Assembly: GCA_945876945.1 (NCBI GenBank)
Contig: CAMCQE010000013.1
Span: 1 to 52,177 of the forward strand
Length of the DNA: 52,177 nucleotides
Direction: 5' to 3'
From: Klebsiella pneumoniae
GTDB taxonomy: Bacteria > Pseudomonadota > Gammaproteobacteria > Ga0077536
Below, piece by piece: positions 36,201-44,262 of the stretch. The position numbers were made by a program, and so were the translations under genes. A model generated the notes under the pieces. It was not told where the DNA came from and did not search any database. It saw nothing but the letters and a program-made list of their open reading frames with translations. Numbering within the stretch: the first letter of the stretch is position 1; the number at the start of each line of letters is the position of its first letter.

Positions 36201-37033
36201 ACACCTTCTCGGACGGTGAGGCGCGTAATAACTTCCTCAAGCGAGCCGCCACCTGGAATGAAGGCGGGGTGCTCACGGGGGCGAGTCATATCGTGGTGGG
36301 CGGTCACCGCGCGTTCATTACCACGGCCTCGGGGGTGCACATCGTCGAACTTGACGACCCGCTCAAGCCCAGGCTCATTGCCAGCGTTCCCCTGCCGGGC
36401 GCTCGCGCCAGCGCCTTGCAGTTCCGCTATCTCTACGTTACCGCCGAGGATGGCCTACACGTGGTCGACGTTACCGAAATCACGCAGCCCAAACTGCTAC
36501 CGGCCAGAATTGCGCTCGCTGATGCGCGTCGGGTGTATCTGGCGCGGACCTATGCCTACGTCGCTGCGGGCAAAGACGGCCTGGTGATCGTCGACATCGA
36601 GAAGGCTGATGCGCCTAAGGAATACCAGCGCTTCAACGCCGGCGGCGCGATCTCGGACGCGAACGACGTGGTGGTGGGTTCCACCAACGCCTCGCTCTTC
36701 GCGTACATCGCCGATGGGGCAAACGGGCTCAAAGTCGTGCAATTGACCGCGCCCGATAGCCAGCCAAGGTTCTACGGATTCTCACCTGAGCCGAAACCCC
36801 AACTCATTGCCTGGCACAAAACGCGCACCCCTGCGCTGGCGCTGTCGAAGGGCTTGGATCGCGACCGTGCCGTCGACGAAACTGGCGGACAGATCGCGGT
36901 GTTCGGCCGCATTGGGTCGCGCCCGTTTACCGCCGAAGAAATGGCCAAGATGTACCGCAATCCGGATGGGTCGGTCTGGACGGTGAGCAATCAGGGTAAG
37001 CCCGCTGACTACGAGGCGAAGCCCGAAAAATGA
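33257..37033 (+). CDS. Decaheme cytochrome c fused to an LVIVD-type beta-propeller
   Basis: A 1258-residue exported protein. Ten CXXCH sites lie at about 64, 86, 164, 336, 393, 529, 556, 667, 678 and 784. After residue 870 there are repeated blade-like units: YFFVAEGKGGFRVYD, YAFIADAEEGLIVVNVD, RAFITTASGVHIVELDDPLK, YLYVTAEDGLHVVDVTEI, YAYVAAGKDGLVIVDIEKA and FAYIADGANGLKVVQL. These match the LVIVD repeat, a surface-protein propeller. The N-terminus fits either ordinary signal cleavage (VSA-SD) or a lipobox LAS-Cys17, so surface lipidation like OmcA/MtrC is possible. A REP-like segment may encode part of the C-terminus (36829-36853). It overlaps both neighbours. Confidence 0.92.
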   Translation: MTEHLLARFWSLLLASCLVLSGGLLSFSVSASDKPELVQRDYVMAPAAPKSQTQAQADTKSVGCVSCHERTDRHTMHANPGVVIGCADCHGGDAKVMRAAGSAKGDEPYRKAMDAAHVLPRDEHFWRPQASANPPDSYARLNKEHPAYVRFINPGDLRIAREACGECHLPIIQAQERSLMSTSAMLWGGAAYNNNILPFKRYILGEAYTQDGLAAGLLNPVKVDDALFVQKGVLEKLYPLPAWETIPPGDIFRVFERGGRVISSQFPEIGLPNSTGALQKLDEPGRPDLKQSNRGPGTGSRISVPIINLTKSRLNDPHLWFLGTNDNPGDYRSSGCSACHVVYANDRDEKHSGPYAQFGNRGKSQTSDPTISREESGHPLKHEFTRAIPSSQCMVCHMHQPNIYVNSFYGFIQTDYEADAEALWPKEEKHPTAAEIREINQRNPEEAVIRGKWSDPEYLAEISKLNPTLKDTQFADYHGHGWVFRGVFKRDRKGALLDAKGQVVPDTDPKKFDKAVHMGSIHMDKGMHCVDCHFEQDMHGNGHIYGEVAAAIEIDCADCHGTSKAYPTLHTSGPAASPGGRDLSLMKTQDGRQRFEWRDGDLYQRSSLHPDKEWKVSLVKDSVNRNHPDYNEKAARSKLMAAGEAGRQGKWGPGVAALAHDNEKMMCFTCHLSWTTSCAGCHLPIQANWKTERLHYEGGETRNYATYNVQVARDDVFQLGRHGPVKDGRIAPIRSSSALVLSSQNINRERIYIQQPPIAASGYSSQAFAPHYPHTERKEETKTCEDCHVSSRNDNNAIMAQLLLQGTNFVNFIGGYSMIGEAGHIEGIAVTELDEPQAVIGSYLQRFAYPDRFKAHEARGKELVEAHAHTTAGPARCVQLRGEYFFVAEGKGGFRVYDTAALPNKGFSERIITAPYSPLGHDAHVPSANATCMALPTNQPIAPARNEGPLMREVNQEQPAHPIYHYAFIADAEEGLIVVNVDTFSDGEARNNFLKRAATWNEGGVLTGASHIVVGGHRAFITTASGVHIVELDDPLKPRLIASVPLPGARASALQFRYLYVTAEDGLHVVDVTEITQPKLLPARIALADARRVYLARTYAYVAAGKDGLVIVDIEKADAPKEYQRFNAGGAISDANDVVVGSTNASLFAYIADGANGLKVVQLTAPDSQPRFYGFSPEPKPQLIAWHKTRTPALALSKGLDRDRAVDETGGQIAVFGRIGSRPFTAEEMAKMYRNPDGSVWTVSNQGKPADYEAKPEK

Positions 37034-37057
37034 ACGCGTTTAGCCGCCTGCGCTGCC

Positions 37058-37062
37058 GAGGA
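37058..37062 (+). promoter_or_regulatory. Shine-Dalgarno favouring an internal start of the pentaheme gene
   Basis: GAGGA stands six bases before ATG 37069. The upstream ATG at 37030 overlaps the previous stop (ATGA) but gives a 14-residue longer, arginine-rich leader. The site favours 37069. Confidence 0.5.
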
Positions 37063-37068
37063 AGAGTC

Positions 37069-38445
37069 ATGATGCGAATGCTGGTGTCGCGTAGCGCAAG
37101 GCTCGCGCGCGACTGCCTACTGAGCCTGTCAGGCCTGTTGGCCGCTTTGCCCATGGCGGCGAGTGCGGGAGATCCGGTCTTACCCTTGCTCTCTCCCCAC
37201 CAGACGATTGGCACCGTGAACTGCGCGAGTTCCACCTGCCACGGGTCAATCACGCCGTGGGAGGGCGGCAATGTCCTGCAGAATGAATACACCACCTGGT
37301 CGCGCCTTGATCGCCATACGCGCAGCTACGAAGTCCTGAAGAACGCGGTATCTCAGCGCATTGTGCGCAATCTCGGCTACAAAGAGCCGGCCACCGAGGT
37401 GAAGATTTGTCTCGATTGCCACGCGCACAATCCGCTGCCGGCGCTGCGGGGCGATCGCTTTACGCAAAGCGAAGGTATTGGCTGCGAGGGCTGCCACGGG
37501 CCCGCTGCCGACTGGGTTGGCGAGCACGCGGTGAAGGGCACTCCGCACAGCGCGAACATCGAACGTGGGCTGTATCCCACGGACCAGCCCATTGCCCAGG
37601 CCAAGCTATGCCTCTCCTGTCACTTCGGGGATGAGTCGCGCTTCGTGACCCATCGCATCATGGGCGCCGGTCACCCGCGTATCTCCTTTGAGCTCAAAAC
37701 GTTCTCGGCGCTGGAACCCGCCCACTATCGGATTGATGCAGACTATGAGCAGCGCAAAGGTAGCTACGACAGCGTTCGCCTGTGGGCGATTGGTCAGGCG
37801 CTCGCCGCGCGTCAGCAACTCGATACGCTTGCCGATCCCAAGCGTGGCCGCGATGGTCTGATGCCCGAACTCGTCTTGTTTGATTGCTATTCCTGCCATC
37901 ATCCGATGAGCGACAAGCGGTGGACGCCTCGCCTCGGCGTCGGTCCCGGTCGGATACGCCTCAACGATAGCAACCTGCTGATGCTGAGAGCGATCGTGCG
38001 TGCCACCTATCCTGAATCCTCGGCTGCCTTCGACAAGGCCGTTCGCGCCACCCATCTCGCCGTTTCGACCGGCCAGACGGAGGGCGGGGCGGCGCCACTG
38101 CAGGTCGTGAGCAAGCTGTCCGCCACCATCGGTGCCTACCTGCCACGGCTGGAGCAGCAGGCATTTCCCCCGGCGCTACAGCGCAAGGTACTGGTGGCGC
38201 TGATCGACGAGTCGGCCGAAACCAGCTACGCCGATTACGCCGGTGCGGAGCAGGCCTATATGGCCATCGTGACGGTGAGCAACGATTTGCTCAGCCACGG
38301 TGCCCTTAAATCGACGCCCGCGCTCACCGATGCGCTGGCGCGGCTACTGAAGGCATTGCGTCACGACGAGCAGTACGACGCGAATGTTTTCAGGAAGCAG
38401 TTATCCACGCTCCGCAGCACGATCGGCGTGCAAGAGAGGTCCTGA
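37069..38445 (+). CDS. Five-heme cytochrome c, c554-like
   Basis: A 458-residue periplasmic cytochrome (471 if translation begins at the ATG 37030 that overlaps the previous gene). In the 471-residue numbering the heme sites are CASSTCH at 65-71, which is CX4CH, and CXXCH at 127, 152, 194 and 286. The run NCASSTCHG, NEYTTWSRLDRH and CLDCHAHN recalls the cytochrome c554/multiheme family known from hydroxylamine-oxidising bacteria. The second half (about 300-471) has no heme and looks helical. It could shuttle electrons between the anchored decaheme and the barrel complex. Function is inferred from position only. Confidence 0.88.
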   Translation: MMRMLVSRSARLARDCLLSLSGLLAALPMAASAGDPVLPLLSPHQTIGTVNCASSTCHGSITPWEGGNVLQNEYTTWSRLDRHTRSYEVLKNAVSQRIVRNLGYKEPATEVKICLDCHAHNPLPALRGDRFTQSEGIGCEGCHGPAADWVGEHAVKGTPHSANIERGLYPTDQPIAQAKLCLSCHFGDESRFVTHRIMGAGHPRISFELKTFSALEPAHYRIDADYEQRKGSYDSVRLWAIGQALAARQQLDTLADPKRGRDGLMPELVLFDCYSCHHPMSDKRWTPRLGVGPGRIRLNDSNLLMLRAIVRATYPESSAAFDKAVRATHLAVSTGQTEGGAAPLQVVSKLSATIGAYLPRLEQQAFPPALQRKVLVALIDESAETSYADYAGAEQAYMAIVTVSNDLLSHGALKSTPALTDALARLLKALRHDEQYDANVFRKQLSTLRSTIGVQERS

Positions 38446-40907
38446 TGCCTGCTGCCAGTAATCCCGCCATGTACAACGCCGCCGCCGAGGCCGACTACGA
38501 CATCGTTATCGTCGGGTCCGGCCCTGCCGGGCTGTCTGCTGCTTCCCGTGCCCAACATCACGGCAACACCCATGTGCTGCTGGAAGCGGCCGCGCATGCG
38601 TCCGACACCATCTACAACTACCAAAAAGGGAAGTTCGTGATGGCGGAGCCGGGCAACATTCCGCTGCGTAGCGGGATGACTTTTGGCGAGGGCCGCAGGG
38701 AAGGCATTTTGGGCACCTGGGACGATGAACTTGCCGCCCAAGGCGTGAACATTGCCTACAACAAGAAGGTTGATGGCATCCAGCGCGATGTCACCACCGG
38801 TGTGTTCAGCGTCAAGTGCGAGGATGGCACCGGCTACACCGCGCGCAGCGTCATTCTCGCGATTGGGCTGCAGGGCAATGTGCGTAAGCTCGGCGTGCCG
38901 GGTGAAAACCTTTCTCGCGTGCAGTACACGCTGTCTGATCCGGACGAATACCACGATGAAGTCATCGTCGTGGTGGGGCCTGGTGATGCTGGCATCGAAA
39001 ATGCCGTCGCGCTGGCCGACCACAACACGGTGTACATGATTAATCGCGGTGACGAATTCACCACCTGCAAAGATGGCAATCGGGCGCTCATTCTGGCCAC
39101 CGAAAAAGCGGGCCAAATCACCATCTGTTATTCCGCGAGTGCAGTCCGCGTGGAGGAAACCGGTGAGGAACCACCGCTGCATTTTGTCTTCAACGCCAAA
39201 GACGGTGAGAAGAGCATCCCCTGCCATCGCGTGATCGGTCGGATCGGCGCTATTCCGCCTCGTAAGTTGGTGGAGAGCTTCGGCGTGGTGTTTCCCAATC
39301 CTTCGCCGGCCGCGTTGCCCGAACTGACCGAGCAGTATCAATCCAACGTCCCCGGCCTGTTTATTGTCGGCGCGTTGGGCGGCTATCCGCTGATCAAGCA
39401 GGCCATGAACCAGGGTTACGAGGTGGTCGATACCTTGAATGGCCTGGTGGTCGAGCCGGTCGATGAACCGCTGTTACGAGAGCGTCTGCGGGTGTGGCGC
39501 CCGCAATCGGAAGTCTCTCCGCTGATTGACCGCTTGATGCGCGACGTGCCGCTGTTCAGTGTCATGACGCGTCTGCAGGTCCGCGAATTCCTGCTGGAAT
39601 CGCAACTGCGCGCAGTGCCGGCCAATGAGCCAATCTTTGAAAAGAACGAATACACGAACACCTTCTTCACGCTGATCAACGGCTCCGCTTTCATCGAACT
39701 GGGCGGCGATGGGGCTAAAACCCGCAAAATCCCGCTGGCGAACGGCCAGTTTTTTGGCGAAATGGGCCTGATTGCCGGACGTCGCCGAACGGCCACGGTA
39801 CTCGGCGGTGATTCCTGCGTCGTCATCGAGACGCCGCGCCGGATGATGCTCAAGCTGATGAGTTCTTCAGACGATGTGCGGCGTTTGATCGACGAAGCTT
39901 TCGTGCGCAACGCGTTGATGTCTTACATGCACACGTCCGCACAGGGCGCCGCTGAACTCGTTGCTGATGGCATTGAACTCCGCCAGTACAAGGCGCGCGA
40001 AGTGTTGTTTTCGGAAGGCGACAAGGCGGACGGCCTCTACCTGCTCCGGCGCGGTTCGGTGACGCTGTCGCGCCGGGTGGAGGGCATTGATGCGTTCGTC
40101 GCCTATGTGCCCGCAGGCGACTACTTTGGCGAAATCGCCTTGCTCGATTCAGCCCCGCGCGGCGCTACTGCCACCGCCAACGTGATGTCCGAAGTGTTGG
40201 TGTTGAAGCGTGAGGCGGTAAATACGCGGCTGGCTGCGGGCACCCAGTTCGCGGGCTTCATGCGCCAGACCATGATGACGCGACAGGAAGAAAACATTCT
40301 GTCCGAGGTCAAGGGCATCACCCCGCGCCATCAGGTGGAGCCGCTGATTCAGCAGGGGCTGGGCGAAGCAACCAACGTCTTGATTATCGACGAGTCGCTG
40401 TGTGTTCAATGTAACAACTGCGAAACGGCGTGCGCTGAGACTCACGGCGGGGTGTCGCGCATGAAACGCGAGGCCGGTGCCACCTTCGCGCAGATTCATA
40501 TTCCCATTGCCTGCCGCCATTGCGAGCATCCGCACTGCATGAAGGACTGCCCGCCCAACGCCTTGTCGCGCGGGCCGGGCGGCGAAGTATTTATTGCCGA
40601 TACCTGCATTGGCTGTGGCAACTGCGAGCGCAATTGCCCTTACGGCGTTATCGACATGGTGCCGGAGAAGAAGCCGAAATCCGGCGCGGGCCTGCTCTGG
40701 ATGCTGTTCGGGATTGGCAAGGCGCCGGGACAGCGGGCGCCCGATTACGACCCGGATGCCAAGAAAAAAGCAGTCAAGTGCGACCTCTGCCAGAGTCTTA
40801 AAGGGGGGCCGGCCTGCGTGCGCTCTTGCCCCACCGGGGCTGCGATTCGTATCTCGCCGGAAAGCCTGTTCGAGAAACTGTCGCCGCACGCGAGCCAGCG
40901 CGACTAA
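38445..40907 (+). CDS. FAD/NAD(P) reductase, two cNMP-binding domains and four-cluster ferredoxin in one chain
   Basis: An 820-residue cytosolic fusion. Residues 18-340 are a thioredoxin-reductase-like flavin domain with dinucleotide motifs GSGPAG (24-29) and GPGDAG (178-183) and a C-terminal FIVGALGGYP FAD site. The redox CXXC of thioredoxin reductase is missing. Residues about 370-480 and 505-600 are Crp-type cyclic-nucleotide domains with phosphate-binding cassettes GEMGLIAGRRRTA and GEIALLDSAPRGAT. Residues 650-800 hold four [4Fe-4S] sites: Cys653/656/659/663, 690/693/698/702, 721/724/727/731 and 779/782/791/795, a HycB/DmsB-like set. It lacks signal and membrane segments. It could pass electrons between NAD(P)H and a partner under cNMP control. 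The start overlaps the upstream stop by one base. Confidence 0.92.
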   Translation: MPAASNPAMYNAAAEADYDIVIVGSGPAGLSAASRAQHHGNTHVLLEAAAHASDTIYNYQKGKFVMAEPGNIPLRSGMTFGEGRREGILGTWDDELAAQGVNIAYNKKVDGIQRDVTTGVFSVKCEDGTGYTARSVILAIGLQGNVRKLGVPGENLSRVQYTLSDPDEYHDEVIVVVGPGDAGIENAVALADHNTVYMINRGDEFTTCKDGNRALILATEKAGQITICYSASAVRVEETGEEPPLHFVFNAKDGEKSIPCHRVIGRIGAIPPRKLVESFGVVFPNPSPAALPELTEQYQSNVPGLFIVGALGGYPLIKQAMNQGYEVVDTLNGLVVEPVDEPLLRERLRVWRPQSEVSPLIDRLMRDVPLFSVMTRLQVREFLLESQLRAVPANEPIFEKNEYTNTFFTLINGSAFIELGGDGAKTRKIPLANGQFFGEMGLIAGRRRTATVLGGDSCVVIETPRRMMLKLMSSSDDVRRLIDEAFVRNALMSYMHTSAQGAAELVADGIELRQYKAREVLFSEGDKADGLYLLRRGSVTLSRRVEGIDAFVAYVPAGDYFGEIALLDSAPRGATATANVMSEVLVLKREAVNTRLAAGTQFAGFMRQTMMTRQEENILSEVKGITPRHQVEPLIQQGLGEATNVLIIDESLCVQCNNCETACAETHGGVSRMKREAGATFAQIHIPIACRHCEHPHCMKDCPPNALSRGPGGEVFIADTCIGCGNCERNCPYGVIDMVPEKKPKSGAGLLWMLFGIGKAPGQRAPDYDPDAKKKAVKCDLCQSLKGGPACVRSCPTGAAIRISPESLFEKLSPHASQRD

Positions 40908-40919
40908 TGCGCGGCCGGC

Positions 40920-41348
40920 CTAGTGGCGCGTTCGATTTGGCTCAGGCGTTGGGGCAGCACGTCCCTGCATGATTGGGCTGGCGTGGTGCGAAACCATTTG
41001 CCAGCTCCCGCTAACGCAGCGGTAGATATTGGTTGCGAGCACGGGCGGGTAAGCAATCCGGCTGCCCCGCGGCGTGATGTGCTCATAGCCGGTGAACACC
41101 GCGAGATTGGCGCTTTCAAAGCGATTGAGCGCTTCAAATTCGATCTTTCCCGCACCGCCCCCGGCCAGAATGCCCGCCCAGCTGTGGTCGATCGCCACCT
41201 CGCCTCGCAACGCGTCGCCGGTAGGGTGGACGCAGAGGGTGTCGGTACCCCTGGCCCAGACGGCGGTCATGGCCGCCATGTCACCTTTGGCAAATGCAGT
41301 ATAGAAGGCCTGTTGAGCGGTCTCGGGAGTGTCCAGCGGTAATGACAT
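40920..41348 (-). CDS. SnoaL/NTF2-like protein
   Basis: A 142-residue protein with the cone-shaped NTF2 fold signature: TPETAQQAFYTAFAKGD, MTAVWARGTDTLCVHP, a central beta sheet (IYRCVSGSWQMVSHHAS) and no signal peptide. Members of this DUF4440/SnoaL-like group with TLCVHP and SHHAS ends are common and uncharacterised. It ends 12 bases from the convergent end of the multiheme operon and lies downstream of the glutaredoxin-like gene's strand partner, so it is not part of that operon. Confidence 0.85.
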   Translation of the reverse strand: MSLPLDTPETAQQAFYTAFAKGDMAAMTAVWARGTDTLCVHPTGDALRGEVAIDHSWAGILAGGGAGKIEFEALNRFESANLAVFTGYEHITPRGSRIAYPPVLATNIYRCVSGSWQMVSHHASPIMQGRAAPTPEPNRTRH

Positions 41349-41357
41349 CGGGTTCGC

Positions 41358-41852
41358 CTAGGGTTTGGCGGCAGTGCCCGCGCTGGGGTCGGTAGGGAGC
41401 GGGTAGCCCGCCTGTTTGAGGGCGCTGTCCAAGGCTGCGCGGTTGTAGCCGGTCACCACCTGCTTGCCGATTGCCACCGCTGGCACCGTGAGTGATCCCG
41501 CCAAGGCTTGCAGGGCATTCTGTTGTGCGGCGTCCGCATCAACGAGATGTTCTGCGAACTGGATTTTGCGCGCCTGCAGCTGGTGCCTGACGAGATCGCA
41601 GGCGTCGCAATTGGGCATGGAAAACAGCTGCACCGGGTTGCGCTGCATGACCTCGGCCAATTTGGTGTCGGCATTGCTACGGGCGACGCCGGCCAGCTTT
41701 TGCTCTGAGATTTGGTCTGCCTCCGGTGGGCACCGGTCCCGGAACGTTACGCCCCCACTTTTGTCCTTGCACTGAACAACGGTAACCGCCCATGCGGGGG
41801 CGCTTAGCAGGCTAATCGTGAGGAACAGAGGGGTGACAAGTCTGAGGCGCAT
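41358..41852 (-). CDS. Exported DUF4124-glutaredoxin protein
   Basis: A 164-residue protein starting at 41852 with a signal peptide (MRLRLVTPLFLTISLLSAP, cut after AWA). A short DUF4124-type segment follows (VTVVQCKDKSGGVTFRDRCP). Residues about 80-150 form a glutaredoxin-like domain with the active CDAC, cis-Pro in LTVPAVAIG, and VVTGYN. A dithiol in the periplasm next to multiheme cytochromes could help reduce heme-binding cysteines or other disulfides, but this is inference. It follows on the same strand as the SnoaL-like gene (nine bases between). Confidence 0.87.
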   Translation of the reverse strand: MRLRLVTPLFLTISLLSAPAWAVTVVQCKDKSGGVTFRDRCPPEADQISEQKLAGVARSNADTKLAEVMQRNPVQLFSMPNCDACDLVRHQLQARKIQFAEHLVDADAAQQNALQALAGSLTVPAVAIGKQVVTGYNRAALDSALKQAGYPLPTDPSAGTAAKP

Positions 41853-41983
41853 TTCGGTCCAATCCCGTGACTGAATCATGATGCCGGAGTATACCGACTT
41901 AAACCCGCGTAGCTCGGGGTATCCAGCACGCCACCGCATGCCTATACTGGCGCCCTTCCGTGACGTCGTCAGGCGGTCGGTTA

Positions 41984-42002
41984 GCAAAGCCTCGCGCTTT
42001 GC
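41984..42002. other. Hairpin upstream of tRNA-Leu
   Basis: GCAAAGC (41984-41990) and GCTTTGC (41996-42002) form a perfect seven-pair stem with a five-base loop, 45 bases before tRNA-Leu. It lies in the 195-base spacer between the divergent glutaredoxin gene and tRNA-Leu. Two TATACT-like boxes (41943-41948 plus; 41888-41893 minus) are nearby but lack -35 partners. Confidence 0.4.
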
Positions 42003-42047
42003 AAGCCGGCTCGGTCAGCAACACACGGTTCTACGGTCAGACATCTC

Positions 42048-42132
<85 letters not shown>

Positions 42133-42202
42133 TGAACCGCACTCGCAGGCCCCGGCTTCACTAACAGCACCCCCAACTCAACATCAGCATATCGATAGAC
42201 CC

Positions 42203-43537
42203 ATGCAGGTATCCATAGAAAATTCTGGCGCGCTCGAGCGGCGCATGATGGTTCAGGTTCCGGAAGAGCAGATCAGCGCTCAGGTCAAGGAAAAGCTTGG
42301 CGAGCTGATGCGTTCTGTGCGGATCGACGGATTCCGACCCGGCAAGGCACCGCTCGTGGTGGTGCAACGCCAGTTTGGTGAGCGGGTCCGTAACGATGTC
42401 CTCGGGGACCTGCTTCGCAAATCCTTCTCCGACGCCTTGCAGAGCCACGACTTACGGCCCGTCGCAGACCCGGTGTTCGACCCGGTCTCCGCCGACGTCG
42501 GTAGCGGGCTGTCGTACACAGCGACGTTTGAGGTTTACCCCGAGGTCAAACTCGCGGCCTTGAACGAACTTTCAATCAAGCGCCCGGTCTGCGAAATAGC
42601 GGACTCTGACATCGATGCCATGCTGGAAGTGCTCCGGCGCCAGCATGCGACCTGGGAAGAAGCTTCGCGCGTAGCGGCCATGGGCGACCGTTTGGTGGTC
42701 GATTTCACTGGCACGGTTGACGGCGAGCCGCTGGAACGCGGCAGCGCGACCGACCACGAAATGGAGCTCGGGGCTGCCAACATGATCGACGGCTTTGAGA
42801 GTGGACTGGTCGGAGCGGCGGCGGGCGATGTGCGCACGCTCGATCTCCACTTCCCCACTCCCTACTCGCGAGAAGACCTCGCGGGCAAGGCAGTGCAGTT
42901 CGTCGTGACGGTAAAACAGGTGAAAGAGCGGGTGTTACCCGCGCTGGATGACGAACTCTTTGCCAAATTCGGCGTCACCGAAGGCGGCCTTGAAGCCTTC
43001 CGGACAGAGGTTTCGGAAAACATGTCGCGTGAGCGCGACCGCGCACTGCTCCGAAACTTTAACCGCGGCGTAATGGAATCATTGAGTGCCGCGCATGAAC
43101 TTGATCTCCCCGTGACCCTGATTGCTGTTGAAGCGCGCAGAATGCACGAGGAAAGCCGGCGCAATCTCACGATGCGCGGTGTTGATCCGGATCGAGTGGG
43201 GCACCCCGGACCTGAAGTATTCGGTCCGCAGGCTCAGGAACGCGTGAAGCGTGGCCTGCTCATGGCAGAAGTGGTGCGGACCTCGGGCGTGCAGGCGACG
43301 CCGGCCAAAGTGCGCAGCATGGTGGAGTCGATGGCTGCCAGTTACGAGGAACCCGAAGCGCTGATGCGTTGGTATTACTCGGAGCCCGACCGCCTCAAAG
43401 AGATTGAAGCGATGTGCGTAGAAGACGAGGCGGTTAACTGGTTAGTGGCGCAAGCCAACGTGACCGACGAAGCCATCTCGTTTGACGATCTGATGAATCC
43501 GGGGCAGACTCGGAATCAGGAACAAAGCCCGGCTTAA
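42203..43537 (+). CDS. tig: Trigger factor
   Basis: Ribosome-associated chaperone and prolyl isomerase. The N-terminal ribosome-binding loop sequence is GFRPGKAP (about 42-49). The FKBP-type domain is at about 150-245 ([20 protein letters not shown], then [19 protein letters not shown]). The C-terminal helical arms end with an acidic/polar tail. It has 444 residues, usual length. It starts the tig-clpP-clpX-lon series. No strong Shine-Dalgarno precedes the ATG. Confidence 0.97.
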   Translation: MQVSIENSGALERRMMVQVPEEQISAQVKEKLGELMRSVRIDGFRPGKAPLVVVQRQFGERVRNDVLGDLLRKSFSDALQSHDLRPVADPVFDPVSADVGSGLSYTATFEVYPEVKLAALNELSIKRPVCEIADSDIDAMLEVLRRQHATWEEASRVAAMGDRLVVDFTGTVDGEPLERGSATDHEMELGAANMIDGFESGLVGAAAGDVRTLDLHFPTPYSREDLAGKAVQFVVTVKQVKERVLPALDDELFAKFGVTEGGLEAFRTEVSENMSRERDRALLRNFNRGVMESLSAAHELDLPVTLIAVEARRMHEESRRNLTMRGVDPDRVGHPGPEVFGPQAQERVKRGLLMAEVVRTSGVQATPAKVRSMVESMAASYEEPEALMRWYYSEPDRLKEIEAMCVEDEAVNWLVAQANVTDEAISFDDLMNPGQTRNQEQSPA

Positions 43538-43562
43538 GTCGGAAAAAGAGTGGTTCCAAAGA

Positions 43563-44186
43563 ATGAATAGCCAAGAAATTCGCGCGCTTAATCTGGTTCC
43601 CATGGTGGTTGAGCAATCAGCCCGTGGGGAACGCGCCTATGACATTTACTCGCGACTGCTGAAGGAGCGAGTGATATTTCTGGTCGGTCCGGTAGAGGAC
43701 TACATGGCCAACGTCATTGTGGCGCAGTTGCTGTTTCTGGAATCGGAGAATCCTGATAAGGACATCAATCTGTACATCAACTCACCGGGTGGCTCGGTGA
43801 CCGCTGGTATGGCGATCTACGACACCATGCAGTTCATCAAGCCGGCAGTGAGCACCTTGTGCATTGGCCAGGCGGCCAGTATGGGGGCCTTGCTGTTGTG
43901 CGCCGGCGCTGCCGGCAAGCGATTCTGTTTGCCCCACTCACGCGTGATGATTCACCAGCCTTTGGGCGGTTTTTCCGGTCAGGCGACAGATATCGATATT
44001 CACGCCCGCGAAATCCTGAAGGCGCGCGATCGCCTGAACGAAATCCTGTCTCGCCATACCGGCCAGTCGGTTGAAAAAGTAGCCAACGATACCGACCGCG
44101 ACAATTTCATGGGTGCTGAAGATGCCAAGGCCTACGGCATCATCGATGCGGTGCTTAGCACACGCGAATCTATCAAACTGCCCTAA
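43563..44186 (+). CDS. clpP: ATP-dependent Clp protease proteolytic subunit
   Basis: Serine protease chamber of ClpXP. The catalytic residues are Ser106 ([11 protein letters not shown]), His131 ([11 protein letters not shown]) and an Asp in NDTDRDNFM. The N-terminal loop [16 protein letters not shown] includes the propeptide-processing region. It has 207 residues, as in E. coli. It lies 25 bases after tig and 76 before clpX, all on one strand. Confidence 0.98.
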   Translation: MNSQEIRALNLVPMVVEQSARGERAYDIYSRLLKERVIFLVGPVEDYMANVIVAQLLFLESENPDKDINLYINSPGGSVTAGMAIYDTMQFIKPAVSTLCIGQAASMGALLLCAGAAGKRFCLPHSRVMIHQPLGGFSGQATDIDIHAREILKARDRLNEILSRHTGQSVEKVANDTDRDNFMGAEDAKAYGIIDAVLSTRESIKLP

Positions 44187-44262
44187 GGCAACCGTTGAAG
44201 CCAGCGCTCCGACTGGCCTTCGGACCGGGGGCAATTAATGATCAAGTGATGAGGAATCGCCA

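Larger units (their letters stand above)
26926..40907 (+). other. Seven-gene multiheme electron-transfer operon
   Basis: The gaps between consecutive genes are 6 bases, ATGA overlap, 3 bases, TGATG, ATGA (or 35 bases if the start is 37069), and TGATG, which argues for one mRNA with coupled translation. Heme c motifs per protein are 10, 10 and 5. The order inside-to-outside is not followed by gene order. The unit is bounded by tRNA-Lys and by the convergent SnoaL-like gene. Confidence 0.85.

Noticed and set aside
26926-40907. Calling the operon MtrCAB, PioAB or MtoAB
   Set aside because: The decahemes are much larger than MtrA, the barrel has no N-terminal CXXC and has an SH3 domain, and the other members have no counterpart there.
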